NCBI GenBank assembly: GCA_943735955.1
Contig: OX030958.1
Span: forward strand, 6,361,126 to 6,425,125
DNA: 64,000 bases
Reading direction: 5' to 3'
DNA from: Piscicola geometra
Lineage: Eukaryota; Annelida; Clitellata; Hirudinida; Piscicolidae
Below the pieces are notes generated by a model. The model did no database searches, was not told the origin of the DNA, and saw nothing but the letters and a program-made list of their open reading frames with translations. Numbering within the stretch: the stretch's first letter is position 1; every line of letters begins with the position of its first letter. A program made the position numbers and the translations under genes. Of the stretch, positions 51,156-64,000 are shown piece by piece.

Positions 51156-53929
51156 CTCCTACTACTACACGCGTTTCGGACCCTCAGTTTCCCTCTCCCA
51201 TGCACCACCAAGCCAGACAACTCAACTCATATGTACATCGTTTTCCCTTCACACACACACACAAACACAAACACAAACACAAACACATTGCTTTCTTATT
51301 TGCTAATACTTCTTCAATTATGTATAAGAATGTCTTTTTCCAAGTATATATAAGAAAATATGTTTATAAGTATACATAATACATTGATAAATACGAAGTT
51401 GTATATAAATAGAAACAAACATATACATGATATAATTAGACATATATACATGTGGGTGTGTGAGTGCGTGTGTGTAGGTGTGCAGAGGGAGGCGTGAGAG
51501 TAGATGAGAAGATAATGAGGATGGCAGGAGGCAGTGGTGCATAGAGGAGGACCAGTTGCCTTCCATCCATCCATCCATCCCGTGCCCTCCTGTTGCTATC
51601 GATGTTGTGGTCTTTAGTAATGTCTTTTGGTTTTTTTTTGGTTGTGGGTAGTTGTAGATTCGGTCAGAGATTTGGTGTTTTGGTAGAAGATTTGTTGTAG
51701 TAGTTGTAGATTTTTGTTTGTTTGTAGATTTGGTGTTGTTGTAGTAGTTGTAGATTTGGTGTTGTGGTAGTTGTAGATTTTGTTTGTATTTTTGAGGTAG
51801 TAGTAGATTTTCATTGTTTTTGTAGTTTTTAATGCAATTTTTTCTTACTTTTCTGCGTTGATAAGACTTTTGTTTTAGTTTGCTTTGTTAGATTCCGAAA
51901 CTATCGAATTTCCAGCATTTTACTGTGACTGACCATCCTTGTCAAACGGCCATAATCATCATCATCATCATCATCAACATCATCATCAACATCATCATCA
52001 TCATCAGCATCATCATCCCTAAAATTAAGCGATGGCACTACACGACTGCTCACTGGAGCGTGAAGATAAATGCGGATGACGTCATCAGGCATCACACGTG
52101 ACCAGTCATGTGACTTGTTGCCCCGGCAACCATTACTACGCATGCTCCTTGCGTGCTAATTGAGGCGTTCCGGATGATAAAAAGTCGTGTGTGTGTGTGT
52201 GTGTGTTTGTATCTCTGTGTGTTTGTGTGTGTGTTTTTGTGTGGGTGCTTTTACGTGTGTGTGTGTGTGTGTGCGTATGTGTGTGTGTGTGTGTATGCCT
52301 GTGTGTTTGCGTGTGTTTCTGAGTACATTACTGTGTAAATTCATGTTTGTTTTTTGCATTTGAAGGCTTGCCCATTCATTTAAATTGGTAGGATAAGTGG
52401 TAACAATCATACATTGTGTGTATTTACTGTCTAATTTGACTGAAACAGAAAGACTCAGGTCTCAGGCACATCTTATGGAAATTGATACAGCATTGCATGA
52501 GCTTGTGTCTTCTTCAACACTCTGCCTTACATTTTTGAGAAAAGTGGAGCTTTATTTGTGCATTAATAAGTTTAGTTTTGGGAGATAAAAAATCACGCAG
52601 ATCTTTTGACTTCTATAATGGTTATTAATGGTTAGTAAGGCATTTAAAAAGCCCTGCAATTCTTCCAGTATCAATTACAGTGTGCTTCATACAGTCTCCA
52701 CCATGCAGTAGAGGGTGGTTCATGCTGCACCCACCATGCATTCTCGTGTGCACTCCATTAAGCAAGATAAGACTCTGAAAGGGTTTTAAAAGGTCTTCAT
52801 CAATGCCATTGTCTTCTCCACAATGCCTGTCAAAACACACATCTCGCTACTTTTCTGTTTAGTGTTTGTATGCCTTCACGTACATGTGTGTGGGTGGAAG
52901 GTTTGTGCTTTGAGTTTTTATTTTAAGAAAGAAGTATCCTTATCATCAACGCTTAAAAAATCACTTATCTTTTAAGTTTAATTGAAGAATGCTTTAATGT
53001 GTTAATTTCCGCTTGAAACGCATTTAAAACCAAACTTAAAGACATTAAATATATGCAAAAGTCTTCATAATCGAGTCCAGTTTCCACAAAAGAAACAGCA
53101 AACTTCCTTTCTTCGTGTAACGTCTGCTTTTAGACGCCACTTTTTGACGTTATCTCCTTTCACTTTTATATACAGACGACTTTTGTGCGACGACAGAGGT
53201 TATCGTAGTGACGAAAGAATGTGTAAGCGGCCGTAATGTCATTTAGATTATTCTTTTTTTCTTACTTTACCTTTTTCTTGAAAGCTTTTCGGTAAAAGAT
53301 CAAAAGCGTCTCTGTACATTTTTACCCTCTAGAAGTTTATAGCAAAAAACTTTTAAAAACATAAACACACACACACACACAAACACACCCACACACACAT
53401 ACACACACACACCCACACATACACTCACCCACACACGAGGAGGCAAAAGGACGCATCCATCACAGCAGCACATTTACATGCGGATGGCATGAGTTGCAGG
53501 CACCTTTCAACGCTGTGCTCCTCAAATAGATGCTGAAGATGTTGATGCAACCGCAGGAGAGAGACGAGGAGGCTGCAAGGAAAGTAACTTCCAAGCAAGC
53601 ACTGATGCTTTGGTTTGATTTACAGGCAATATTTTATAGCTTACGAAAGAGCATTGTCAGAAGGTTTAGCATACCTCTCCTGTGGCTGCAAAACTGCAAT
53701 ATAACTCCTTCTCATCAAGTATGCATACGTAATTTCCTTCCATCTTTCCATCTGACCACCTCCCCCCTTTGCATCTGACCACCTCCCACCTAACCACTTT
53801 CTATCTTTTAATCTGACCATCAGAAAAGACTCTAGCATATAGTTTATTGTAGTCCGCAATAACCGATCACAGTAGAAAAATTAAAAGGGAAATATAAATT
53901 AAGATACGCATACATAATGAATATCCGAA

Positions 53930-54060
53930 TACACGAGTAAATATTTAAATTCACGAGTAAATATTTAAATTCACGAGTAAATATTTAAATTCACGAGTAA
54001 ATATTTAAATTCACGAGTAAATATTTAAATTCACGAGTAAATATTTAAATTCGCGAGTAA
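53930..54060. repeat. 20-bp minisatellite
   Basis: About six copies of ATTCACGAGTAAATATTTAA. Confidence 0.95.
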
Positions 54061-54204
54061 ATATATTTGAATACATGAATATATTAGGCTTGCGCATGTG
54101 CAAGAGGACACTCGTATGGATACATTGAAGGGAGGCAAGCAACAAACCAGAAGCGCGAGTGAAAATGAAAGTAGCTGACGAACCGAAGCAGTTATAACGA
54201 AGAT

Positions 54205-54390
54205 GAAAGTAGGTCATGAGGAGTAAGTGATTGGCTGGGTGGAAGTAGGTCATGAGGAGTAAGTGATTGGCTGGGTGGAAGTAGGTCATGAGAAGTAAGT
54301 GATTGGCTGGGTGGAAGTAGGTCATGAGGAGTGAGTGATTGGCTGGGTGGAAGTAGGTCATGAGGAGTGAGTGATTGGCTGGGTGGATGA
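54205..54390. repeat. 36-bp minisatellite
   Basis: Five copies of GTGATTGGCTGGGTGGAAGT plus AGGTCATGAGGAGTAA. Confidence 0.95.
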
Positions 54391-55006
54391 AACCAGGTCA
54401 TGTAGTGTGGCGTGAGTGCAGGTCCACATCGTTGCTCTGTAATTCATTAACTTTATGTTTTTGCCGCCTTGCAATGAAAAATGTACTTTAATGTAAGGTA
54501 GCATTCGAAGTTGGAAAAGAAACGCTTTAAATGCTGAAATGCTTCAAAAAGGTGTATTTACAATCGATTAACAATCCGCATTTATGTTGAAACAAACAAT
54601 TACTGCTGCTGCTCCCACTAGAACGACCCCGCCTATCACTACTACTACTATCAGTACCACCACTACTACTATCAATACCATTCTACTTCCTCTCCTCGTT
54701 TGACTCTCAGCCTTCCATCAACCTTTCAAGAAATACTAGAAAGGCTGCATGATGATGATGATGGCGATGATGATGATGGCGATGATGATGACAATGATGG
54801 CGATGATGATGATGATGGCGATGATGATGATAACAATGATGGCATGAAGAGAAATGCTGAAAGATACAGGACAGATGAACAACGGAGTACACGTGTAAAA
54901 CAAAAGGACCTAGCATGCCATAGAGTGGTGGATGGAAAGAATGCATGGACAGAAAGCGAGAAGAAGCAGTCGAAAGTGTTGGCAGGCAATTTCTGTGGCT
55001 TATGCC

Positions 55007-55043
<37 letters not shown>

Positions 55044-55383
55044 TAGTAGTAGTAGTCGTAGTAGTAGTAGTAAAAGAAGTATAAGTAGTAGTAGTAGAGG
55101 AAGCTGTAATGTAGACTACAATAAGTGATATAGAAGTGCGCGCGCGTGTGTGTGTGTGTGTGTGTGTGTTAATGCGAAACGATAAGAAATGCCATGCAAA
55201 AAGACTGAAGCATTGCAGTGAAGCGCGAAGGTTGCTTCCGAAAGGGTGTGAGACTAGGCGAAAAGATGCCGCAGCGACAGGGGATGGAGCGAGCTGCAGA
55301 TGTTGATGGTACATTGGCGAAGGTGATATTGGTTGATGATCAATTGGCTAAAATTTAATATTTGTTTAAAAGTAAAATTGGTG

Positions 55384-55432
55384 ATCGACTGACTGACTGA
55401 CTGACTGACTGACTGACTGACTGACTGACTGG
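55384..55432. repeat. (GACT)n microsatellite
   Basis: About 11 tandem GACT units. Confidence 0.95.
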
Positions 55433-56349
55433 AGATTAAGAACCTCATCGGAGTTGCTGGTTTAGTTACATCTGGAAGTGATCAGAATGACGAGAGGGAG
55501 GAGTGTGAAGGAGGGAGCGTGTAAGGAAGGATAAGTGAAAGAAAGAAGTTGGAGGAGGAGAAGGAAGTGTGGGGAAGTGAGAAGAGTGAAGTTGAAGAAA
55601 GTGCAAGGTGGTGACGTAGCAAAGCTTGAAGTCACAGAACTGCAGCAGCAACAACAGCAGTGGTAGTAGCAGCATGGTGATCATGCACAGATGGAGCAGA
55701 TGAATGCTCCAGTTATAGCACTGCGGGAAGTGTTGCAAGCGATTAGGTAAATGCACGGAAAGAATAATTTTCTATATGCAAGTAGAGGTTGCTGGACGTC
55801 AATGATGATAATGATGATGAGTATGATGATGATGATGATGACGACGTCGATATTGATTATGATAACGATGTTTGAAACGCAAAGGAACACTGCAAGGAGC
55901 GAAGCACACCATACAAATGCTTGTCAGAAAAGTTGATGAAAAAAACTAAAATAAATATTATGACGTGAGTGACTTAAGCGTACATGCCTAAACTTTAAAA
56001 ACACATACATACACGCACATGAACTCACACACGCACGCACGCACACATTGGCATACACTAGATGCTACTTAAAATAATCTAACAGCAATAGAAGTTTAAA
56101 AGCCTCCATCATACGCGATGACTCTGAGAGCCCCACATACAAACATACAAACATACAAACAAATAAACACATAAAGCACATATAAACGCACATACACACA
56201 TAGAAGCAAATCTCCATGTGGTGAAACTAAAAACACGAATAACCACACAAAAACCGCATGAAGACAACCACACCCCAAAACCACACTTGAACAACCACAC
56301 ATCCCACCACACTAACACCACAAAAGAACCACGCCACACTACAGCTCCT

Positions 56350-57900
56350 TCAAATGCAGTGCTGTATCTTGTCTACCCACTCATTGACGGCTTCTTGGTG
56401 GCTGGCGTAGAAGTGGTAGTTGCGTCTGGTGGTCTTCAACTGGAGTGGTGTGGTGGTGGCGATTGAGCTCGAAATGATCAGCACGAGACAACGAAGAATA
56501 TTATAAATGTGGCGCAAACCCGGACGAGCTTTATTAATCTGTTTTTTGCTGACGCTGTTTCTTGGTGTGTATAATCGCTGATATTGAATTCTTACTGCGA
56601 GAATCGCTATAAAAGCCGTAACGCCAAAGCCACCAGCAGATCCACCACACCAGAGCCACACCAACCAAACCAACTACACGACACTATTAAAGTTAAAACC
56701 AGCCACGCCACCTAAATTAACCACACCCAACCACACCATCAAAGCTACAACCAACCACTCAACACCACTTCAGCTACAACCAACCACAGCAAGCACACAA
56801 CCAACCACAGCAAGCACACGAGCGACCACAGCAAGCACACAAGCGACCACAGCAAGCACACAAGCGACCACAGCAAGCACACAAGCGACCACAGCAAGCA
56901 CACAAGCGACCACAGCAAGCACACAAGCGACCACAGCAAGCACACAAGCGACCACAGCAAGCACACAAGCGACCACAGCAAGCACACAAGCGACCACAGC
57001 AAGCACACAAGCGACCACAGCAAGCACACAAGCGACCACAGCAAGCACACGAGCGACCACAGCAAGCACACAAGCGACCACAGCAAGCACACGAGCGACC
57101 ACAGCAAGCACACAAGCGACCACAGCAAGCACACAAGCGACCTCGAAGACGGCTCCCTCCTCGTTCTTCTTGGGAGCTCCTGGCACGTTCTTCACATGAC
57201 TCACCGACACCACCTGACCACAAGTAACACCCTTTATTGTTCTTTATCTTATATAAAAGCATGAAATACAACTATATATAATATATATACAATGATATAT
57301 AACTATATGTAATATATAATATACATATATAACTATATATAATATACATATAATGAAATATAAATATATATAATGATATATAACTATATATAATGATTAT
57401 TTTTGAATTATAATTATCTAGCTATAATATTAATTTATTATTATTTAAAAAAATTAATTATACTAATTATTACTTAATTTAAACATTTATTATTTAATTA
57501 TAATTGATAATATAGTGATAATGAATATTGTCAAAGCAATCGTCCTCACCTCCGCCAAGTCGATGAAGCCCTTGCAGTGGTTGTCGTCGAGGTGGTCGTA
57601 GTAGCGGAGCTGTCAGTGTGTCCAGTCAGTGTTCACATTTAAGAATGCATTAATTTATTCGTGCATGCATTCATACACGCATGCATGCGTTCACTAATGC
57701 AACCCATACATAAATGTATGCATTCACCTATGAATTCCTGATGCAACACATACACATACACACATACATCATGAATACATACACATACACACACGCAAGC
57801 AATACAGCACGCACCTGGTGCTTAACAGAGTCGAGAACAAAGTACCTCAGCTTCCATCCCTTCAGCATCACCCCCCTTTTCTGCAGGTAGCCTGTGATGG

Positions 57901-57949
<49 letters not shown>

Positions 57950-60900
57950 GATAATGATGGTGATGGTGATGATGATGATATCCTTGCACACATCCACAAC
58001 ACTGGTGCAATACCATCACAGACACATCAACATTACAGTCCTACCACCAAAAACAAATAACACAAGCATAGCACCACAACTACCACAAGCACAGCACTAC
58101 TAACTCATTGAATCACAGCACCACAAGCACCACACCACAAGGACAGTACAAGCACAAATACATTTAAACCAAAGCACCACAATCCACCACCACAAGCACA
58201 CCACCACAAGCACACCACCACAAGCCACCACCACAAGCACACCACCACAAGCCACCACCACAAGCACACCACCACAAGCACACCACCACAAGCACACCAA
58301 CACAAGCACACCACCACAAGCACAGCACCACAAGCACACCACCACAAGCACACCAACACAAGCACACCACCACAAGCACACCACCACAAGCACACCACCA
58401 CAAGCACACCACCACAAGCCACCACCACAAGCACACCACCACAAGCACACCACCACAAGCACACCAACACAAGCACACCAACACAAGCACACCACCACAA
58501 GCACACCAACACAAGCACACCACCACAAGCACACCACCACAAGCACACCACCACAAGCACAGCAGCACAAGCACACCAACACAAGCACACCAACACAAGC
58601 ACACCAACACAAGCACACCACCACAAGCACAGCAGCACAAGCACAGCAGCACAAGCACACCAACACAAGCACACCAACACAAGCACACCAACACAAGCAC
58701 ACCACCACAAGCACAGCACCACAAGCACACCAACACAAGCATACCAATACAAGCACAGCAGCACAAGCACACCAACACAAGCATACCAATACAAGCACAG
58801 CAGCACAGCAGCACAAGCACCACAAGCAGCAGCAAGGACACACCTTCATGTGTTCGGTGCTCAGTGGAGGCAGATGAGAAGGGCAGGAATGCCTCGTTAG
58901 AAGACTCCTTCTTGCTCGACACTGTCGTCGTGGTGTGGTTGGGTGGTGGTGTGGTTTGATGGTGTTGTGGTTGGATGGTGGTGTGGTTGGGTGGTGGTGT
59001 GGTTTGATGGTGTTGTGGTTGGATGGTGGTGTGGTTTGATGGTGGTGTGGTTTGATGGTGGTGTGGTTGGGTGGTGGTGTGGTTTGATGGTGGTGTGGTT
59101 GGATGGTGGTGTGGTTTGATGGTGGTGTGGTTGGGTGGTGGTGTGGTTTGATGGTGGTGTGGTTGGATGGTGTTGTTGGATGGTGGTGTGGTTGAATGGT
59201 GGTGTGGTTGAATGGTGGTGTGGTTTGATGGTGGTGTGGTTTGATGGTGGTGTGGTTGGATGGTGGTGTGGTTGAATGGTGGTGATGGTGGTGTGGAAGT
59301 ATGATGTGATGTGGTGTGATAGTGAAAACGTAGTAGTAGTGGTAGCAGTGTAGAATAAATTGTGGCATGGTGGGGCAGCATTAATTTAAGAGATGAAAAA
59401 AACGGGAAAAATGTGAGAAAAAACATCCGACCAAATGGTTAACTTTAAAAAGGCAAACGAACGAGTGTGAGACTGCGACGAGGAGAAGTGGTTGTTGTGG
59501 TAGTGTTGTGAGTGCGTCGACAACTGCAAGTCTGAAGCGTTCTTGGTGCCTGTGTGGTAATGGTGGTGGTGGCGTGTGGTCGCGTCTGGTGGCTTGGCAG
59601 TCAGTCATGATGATAGTCATGCCCATGAAAAACTTTCGAACCGATTAGAAGATTTCGAAATTGAAACAGATTTAGGAACTGTGAATCAAAACCTATTAAA
59701 TGTATATTAATTGTAACAATTTTAAACATTGTAAAACATTCACAGCGGTTGCTTTTAATGGAATAGGGTTACTGTAATGATGTCAATAATGATGTAGTCT
59801 TGAAAGAAGTGAGGATCTATAGACTACAGTATGGAAGGGCAATGTGAGCGAACCAGCGCAGTTGTTGGGCACCAGAGGTAGACACTTTTCGTGGCAGTTG
59901 TAGCCACAATCGTTGCAGTGGTAGCCTGCGGTGGTGGTGCTAGTGGTAGCTGATGCACTTGGAAGCCAGTCTAACCGTATTTATTCAACCTAGTCAGATA
60001 ATATACTTTTCTAACCGCGTTACTATTCATCACTCAAGCATCATCTTTACACCACCATCTTCGTAACTCAGTAACAATCTAACCACACCAACGCCCATCC
60101 GCAAACACCATAAGCCCACTTACCTACCCGCCAAGAGCACAAAAAACCCACAAACCAATACCACCATCAACCCACCCATCCATCTACCAATACCACCATC
60201 AACCCACCCATCCATCTACCAATACCACCATCAACCCACCCATCCATCTACCAATACCACCATCAACCCACCCATCTATCTACCAATACCACCATCTACC
60301 AACACCACCATCAACCCACCCATCCATCTACCAACACCACCATCAACCCACCCATCCATCTACCAATACCACCATCAACCCACCCATCCATCTACCAACA
60401 ACACCATCAACCCACCCATCCATCTACCAACACCACCATCAACCCACCCATCCATCTACCAACACCACCATCAACCCACCCATCCATCTACCAACACCAC
60501 CATCAACCCACCCATCCATCTACCAATACCACAACCAACCCACCCACCAACACTACCAACACCACCATCAACCCACCCATCCATCTACCAACACCACCAT
60601 CAACCCACCCATCCATCTACCAATACCACAACCAACCCACCCACCAACACTACCCACCTATCAAGCACCGACAACCGCTCACCTGACTTGATCAGACCCC
60701 ATAGCACTTGCGCGCAGTAGTTGCATTGCGACGGCGTGGTGTAGTAGTGTGGCGTGAAGGAGTGTTGGTGCTGGAAGATCGACCGCCTGTCTTCGTCTTC
60801 CTCATCGTCTTCATCGATCGAAGTGTGCTGATGTGCCGGCGACGTCGAGGATGATAACTGTTTGCTGCGGTACAGCATCTCGACCTGTGGCGGTGTGGCG

Positions 60901-63881
60901 GGAGAAGGGATTGATGAGAATATTCTTTAAGAGATAGTAGTTGATGTGTCAAATCCATCGAACGCCACCGAAGAATGCCCGCTGAACACCGCACTAACGG
61001 TGAGTTTTCGGTGGTTCGACTGCTGCAGCACCATTCGCCTCCGCTGCTCCTCCCAGCTGGACGCTGAGTGGCTGTTCGAAGTGGTGGCGAGTGATGTGAT
61101 TGGATGCGCGGGAGGTTCCATGCTCTGCCATTGGCCGATCCAGCCGCCGGAAGGAGGGGCTTGGCTCAGATCGCTCTCCAATCGGAAGATCTCCTGTTGA
61201 GGGTTTAAATAATTTATTCATGAATCTATTAATCCAATCAAATCATCAGAATCACCATCATCGCCATCATCAACACCATCATCACCACCACCATCATCAT
61301 CACCACCATCCTCATCACCATCAGAAGATGACTGAATGAGTCGGGTTGCAATAGATCGAGGTTGTCATAGCAGCTGTTCACCACTTGCCTGTAGCCGCTG
61401 CTGCTCCTGTCGCTGTGGTCGTTTGTGGTGATGGTGTGTGGTCGTTTATTTGTAGTGGTTTTGTGATGGTTTCAAAGAATAATGAAAAGACAAGAAGACG
61501 GGTACCCGGGTTTGTCATTTAAAACCGTTGTCATCCGTTTACGTTTTACGTTAAGTAACCCAAAGTAATATGTTATATTTAATAGTTCTGTTTGAAAGGA
61601 TTTCAAACCATTCCACCTCAAACACCACAACGCCCCCTCACCCATTAGCGGTCGGCGTGTCCGAGTCGGACAGTGACGTCGAAGTGTGAAGGTCGAGGTC
61701 AAAGTCTCGCAGTTCAAGGTCATAGGGACAGCCTGCGCTGAGGTCTTCGGTCAAGTAGTAGTCCCATATGCGTAAGCTGGAAGTGCTCGACGTGGGACGG
61801 AGTACCTGGTGGTGGTGGTGGTGGTGGTGGTGATGTTGGTGGTGTTGGCATGGGTGGAATAGGGTGTAAATAATAATAATTTTGTCATTGGTATGATGGT
61901 GGTGATTGGGTGGTTTGAGTGGTGGGATGATGTTGGTGATTGGGTGGTTTGAGTGGTGGGATGATGTTGGTGATTGGGTGGTTTGAGTGGTGGAATGATG
62001 TTGGTGATTGGGTGGTTTGAGTGGTGGGATGATGTTGGTGATTGGGTGGTTTGAGTGGTGGGATGATGTTGGTGATTGGGTGGTTTGAGTGGTGGGATGA
62101 TGTTGGTGATTGGGTGGTTTGAGTGGTGGGATGATGTTGGTGATTGGGTGGTTTGAGTGGTGGGATGATGTTGGTGATTGGGTGAGTGAGGGAATGGTGG
62201 GCTGATGATAATTAGATGGGTAAGGGGGTGGTGTATTGGAGGTGAAGTGAAGTTGATTGAAGAGATCCCTAGCGGTTGTTTAATAGTAGTTGATGGGCCA
62301 TAAAATATTTGGTTAAAATATTCGAAAAATGTTAAAAATCATTTATGAAATATAAATAAATATTTATGAAATAAATTAATCTTAAAACACTAACGGTGTC
62401 GATGTCTTTAAAGCCGAAAAAGAAGTTATAGAAGATTGGCGAGATTTTGTGGTGGTAGGCGATGTAATCCCAGATGGAAAGGGACGAGAGCGTGGTGGTT
62501 GGCGCCCGTTGGTGGTGGTGGTGGTGATGGTGGTTTGTGAGGGTGTCGGCTGCGTCGAACGAGAGAGATAGGTCGGAGTTGTGGTGGTTGAAGAGCGGGT
62601 GGGCTGGTGGGTCGGGTGGCTCGCTGATGGCTGGCAAGTCTGAGGTGAGTGTGTTGTGGGGGGGGGGTTTAGTTTATAGCGGTGGAAAAAACTTTATGAA
62701 AGGTTTTTTTGGTGATTATGGTCGTCCCAAACTCTTCAACCACCCGTTCATAAAACACTCAAGCATTCATAAAACACCCACTAACCACCCCCTACTATTC
62801 CCAACCAACCATGAACCCATCCACCCACAAACCAACCCACCAACTGCTCACCGAACTCCCCACAACTCACGCCAAACCGACCCACCACCGACCAGAATCA
62901 AGCGAGACGGGGCTGACGGCGCTCTGCTCCTTCATCAACCACCCCATCTCGACCCGCCTCAGCTCGGAGTCGAGCATGAACGTCCTGAAGCGGTTCGAGT
63001 GGCAGTGGTAGGCGAGGAAACGTAGGTAGAACTCGTTGAATTCGAACGACATCGGAAATTGCGTGTGAATCTGCGGTGGGAGGTGGGAAGGGATGAGGAG
63101 GAGGAGGAGGGTGGTGATGGATGTGATAATGATGAAAATAATAATAATAATTGAAGTAATAATGAAAGCAATAAGAATAAGTATTAAAAAAAGTATAATA
63201 ATATCAATAATAAAACGATTATTAGCTACAACGACAAATAACAGCGACAACGACATCACACCTGATGGACCACGTCGAGGAACTGCAGAAAGATGGGAGC
63301 GAAAGAGGAGAGTTGGTTGGCAGTGGTGTGGTTGCCACGGTGACTGAAGCGGTGACCGAACGCCAACCACTCCTTCTCTATCAACACCTGTTCAGGGAAA
63401 GTTGTGGTGTGGTGTCATGGATGCTTGTGGAACCATGGATGATGGTGTGATGGATAACGATGGTGGGCCATGGATGGTGCTGGTGTGATGTGATGGTGCA
63501 TAATGATGGTGGTGTTGATGATAGTCATACGTCTACATAAAGAACTAAATAATTAATAAATGAATGAATGACCTTGAATCCTTCGATTGTGCGGTAGTAG
63601 GGGTCGAGGAGAATCTGTGCCACCGACACCACCTATCGAGTCAAAGTTTTTATGCAAAAATCCTTTAAAAAATATATACCAGCCTTCTTTTCTAATCCAA
63701 CCATCCATTCATCCATCCCTATCCATCCATCTCATCCAACCCACCCATCCATCCCATCCCTACCCACCCATCCATCCCTATCATCCCTAACCACCTGAGC
63801 CGTGAAATCCCATCCATCCTCGAGACACACCATGACAGACGACCCTTGCAGGTCTATCAGGTCGGCTATCAGACTCGCCAC
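56350..63881 (-). CDS. SBF: SET-binding factor (MTMR5/MTMR13 pseudophosphatase), C-terminal part
   Basis: Fifteen exons join in phase: 63881-63795, 63632-63573, 63387-63262, 63070-62893, 62639-62395, 61805-61642, 61397-61319, 61193-60999, 60884-60683, 59925-59854, 58921-58844, 57891-57815, 57609-57550, 57213-57142 and 56439-56350, giving 594 residues to the stop; the N-terminal DENN/GRAM half lies right of the window. The myotubularin active-site region reads [15 protein letters not shown] in place of CSDGWDRT, so catalytic residues are missing, as in all SBFs. Then come [42 protein letters not shown] and a WDYY segment. A C1 zinc finger ([17 protein letters not shown] to [14 protein letters not shown]) lies at residues ~419-468, and a C-terminal PH domain ([20 protein letters not shown] to WVDKIQHCI). 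SBFs scaffold active myotubularins and act as Rab GEFs. Confidence 0.93.
56780..57141 (-). repeat. 21-bp minisatellite starting at an SBF 5' splice site
   Basis: About 17 copies of the unit GTCGCTTGTGTGCTTGCTGT plus G (gene orientation). The array begins at intron base 1 after exon 57213-57142 (GTCTTCGAG). Confidence 0.97.
58130..58843 (-). repeat. 14-bp minisatellite starting near an SBF 5' splice site
   Basis: About 650 bp of GTGTGCTTGTGGTG-type units (gene orientation), with GTTG and CTG variants, beginning a few bases into the intron after exon 58921-58844. Confidence 0.95.
58922..59300 (-). repeat. C/A-rich array at an SBF 3' splice site
   Basis: In gene orientation, ACCATCAAACCACACCACCA / CCCAACCACACC units run to the acceptor CACGACGACAG of exon 58921-58844. 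Confidence 0.95.
60150..60660 (-). repeat. 32-bp minisatellite in an SBF intron
   Basis: About 15 copies of CAACCCACCCATCCATCTAC plus CAATACCACCAT (plus strand). In the gene's orientation it is G/T-rich and starts about 25 bp after the donor of the first C1 exon (60683). Confidence 0.95.
61893..62185 (-). repeat. 34-bp minisatellite in an SBF intron
   Basis: Eight copies of GGGTGGTTTGAGTGGTGGGA plus TGATGTTGGTGATT (plus strand); C/A-rich in the gene's orientation, upstream of exon 61805-61642. Confidence 0.95.
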
Positions 63882-64000
63882 CTGCCGAGCGTGCGAGAAG
63901 CATTTAGATGGCGTGGTTGTGGCGAATAGTTTCGAGGTTGAAGATGACGCTTATAATAATAAAAACAATAAAAATAATAATGACAAGCATTATAATAGTG

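Larger units (their letters stand above)
51156..56349. other. repeat-rich spacer without recognisable genes
   Basis: I found no exon I would defend. It contains (CA)n-type runs at 51245-51290, (TCA)n at 51955-52015, TG repeats at 52188-52325, CA repeats at 53360-53440, a 20-bp array at 53930-54060, a 36-bp array at 54205-54390, GAT and AGT runs at 54750-55100, and (GACT)n at 55385-55432. Confidence 0.6.

Noticed and set aside
58100..59426. Cys/Val/Leu-rich minus-strand ORFs over 400 codons
   Set aside because: They run through real SBF exon 58921-58844 but otherwise translate intronic 14-bp repeats; not a separate gene.

Overview
This is an invertebrate nuclear genome window. The genes are split into many small exons with GT..AG introns, and the encoded proteins are metazoan-type: neurabin/spinophilin, an R-SNARE, a tropomyosin-like protein, TBC1D19, a Beadex-like LMO and SBF/MTMR5-13. 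Introns and spacers are packed with micro- and minisatellites. I infer a bilaterian, possibly a spiralian such as an annelid, but nothing in the sequence proves that. There is no bacterial operon structure, CRISPR array or phage.

Layout, left to right. A minus-strand TPR-like gene has its first codon near 11186 and continues leftward to at least 261; its largest intron holds an unrelated plus-strand gene (4766-6874). A 259-aa plus-strand gene (11437-12439) is divergent from it. Neurabin/spinophilin (13625-28622, +) spreads its actin-binding region, PP1 docking motif, PDZ domain and coiled coils over about 14 exons. It is followed by a VAMP-type R-SNARE (29941-32565, +). A gene-poor stretch runs from 32.6 to 37.1 kb. 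Then come a minus-strand Asn/Gln-rich zinc-finger gene (40781-37168), a divergent tropomyosin-like gene (41263-43572, +), an intronless TBC1D19 (46528-44891, -) and an LMO/Beadex gene (51155-47049, -). After a repeat-rich spacer, the C-terminal half of SBF (MTMR5/13) occupies 56350-63881 on the minus strand and continues beyond the right edge. Splice sites were read by eye. Exon phases are mutually consistent in every multi-exon model, except where the exact donor is stated to be uncertain.

Mobile DNA: two copies of one ~375-bp hAT-type MITE with 8-bp target duplications, one of them splitting a tRNA-like sequence; and a decayed hAT transposase element in a neurabin intron.

The most unusual signal is in the introns. 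Many start with a G/T-rich tandem array that begins at or within a few bases of the 5' splice site, and end with a C/A-rich array that runs up to the 3' splice site. This holds for genes on both strands, so the two ends of an intron could base-pair in the RNA. In some cases the tandem unit contains the exon-intron junction itself.

Functionally, several genes concern the cytoskeleton and membrane traffic (neurabin, VAMP, tropomyosin-like, TBC1D19, SBF) and two are nuclear regulators (LMO, zinc finger). I see no evidence that they form a coordinated cluster.
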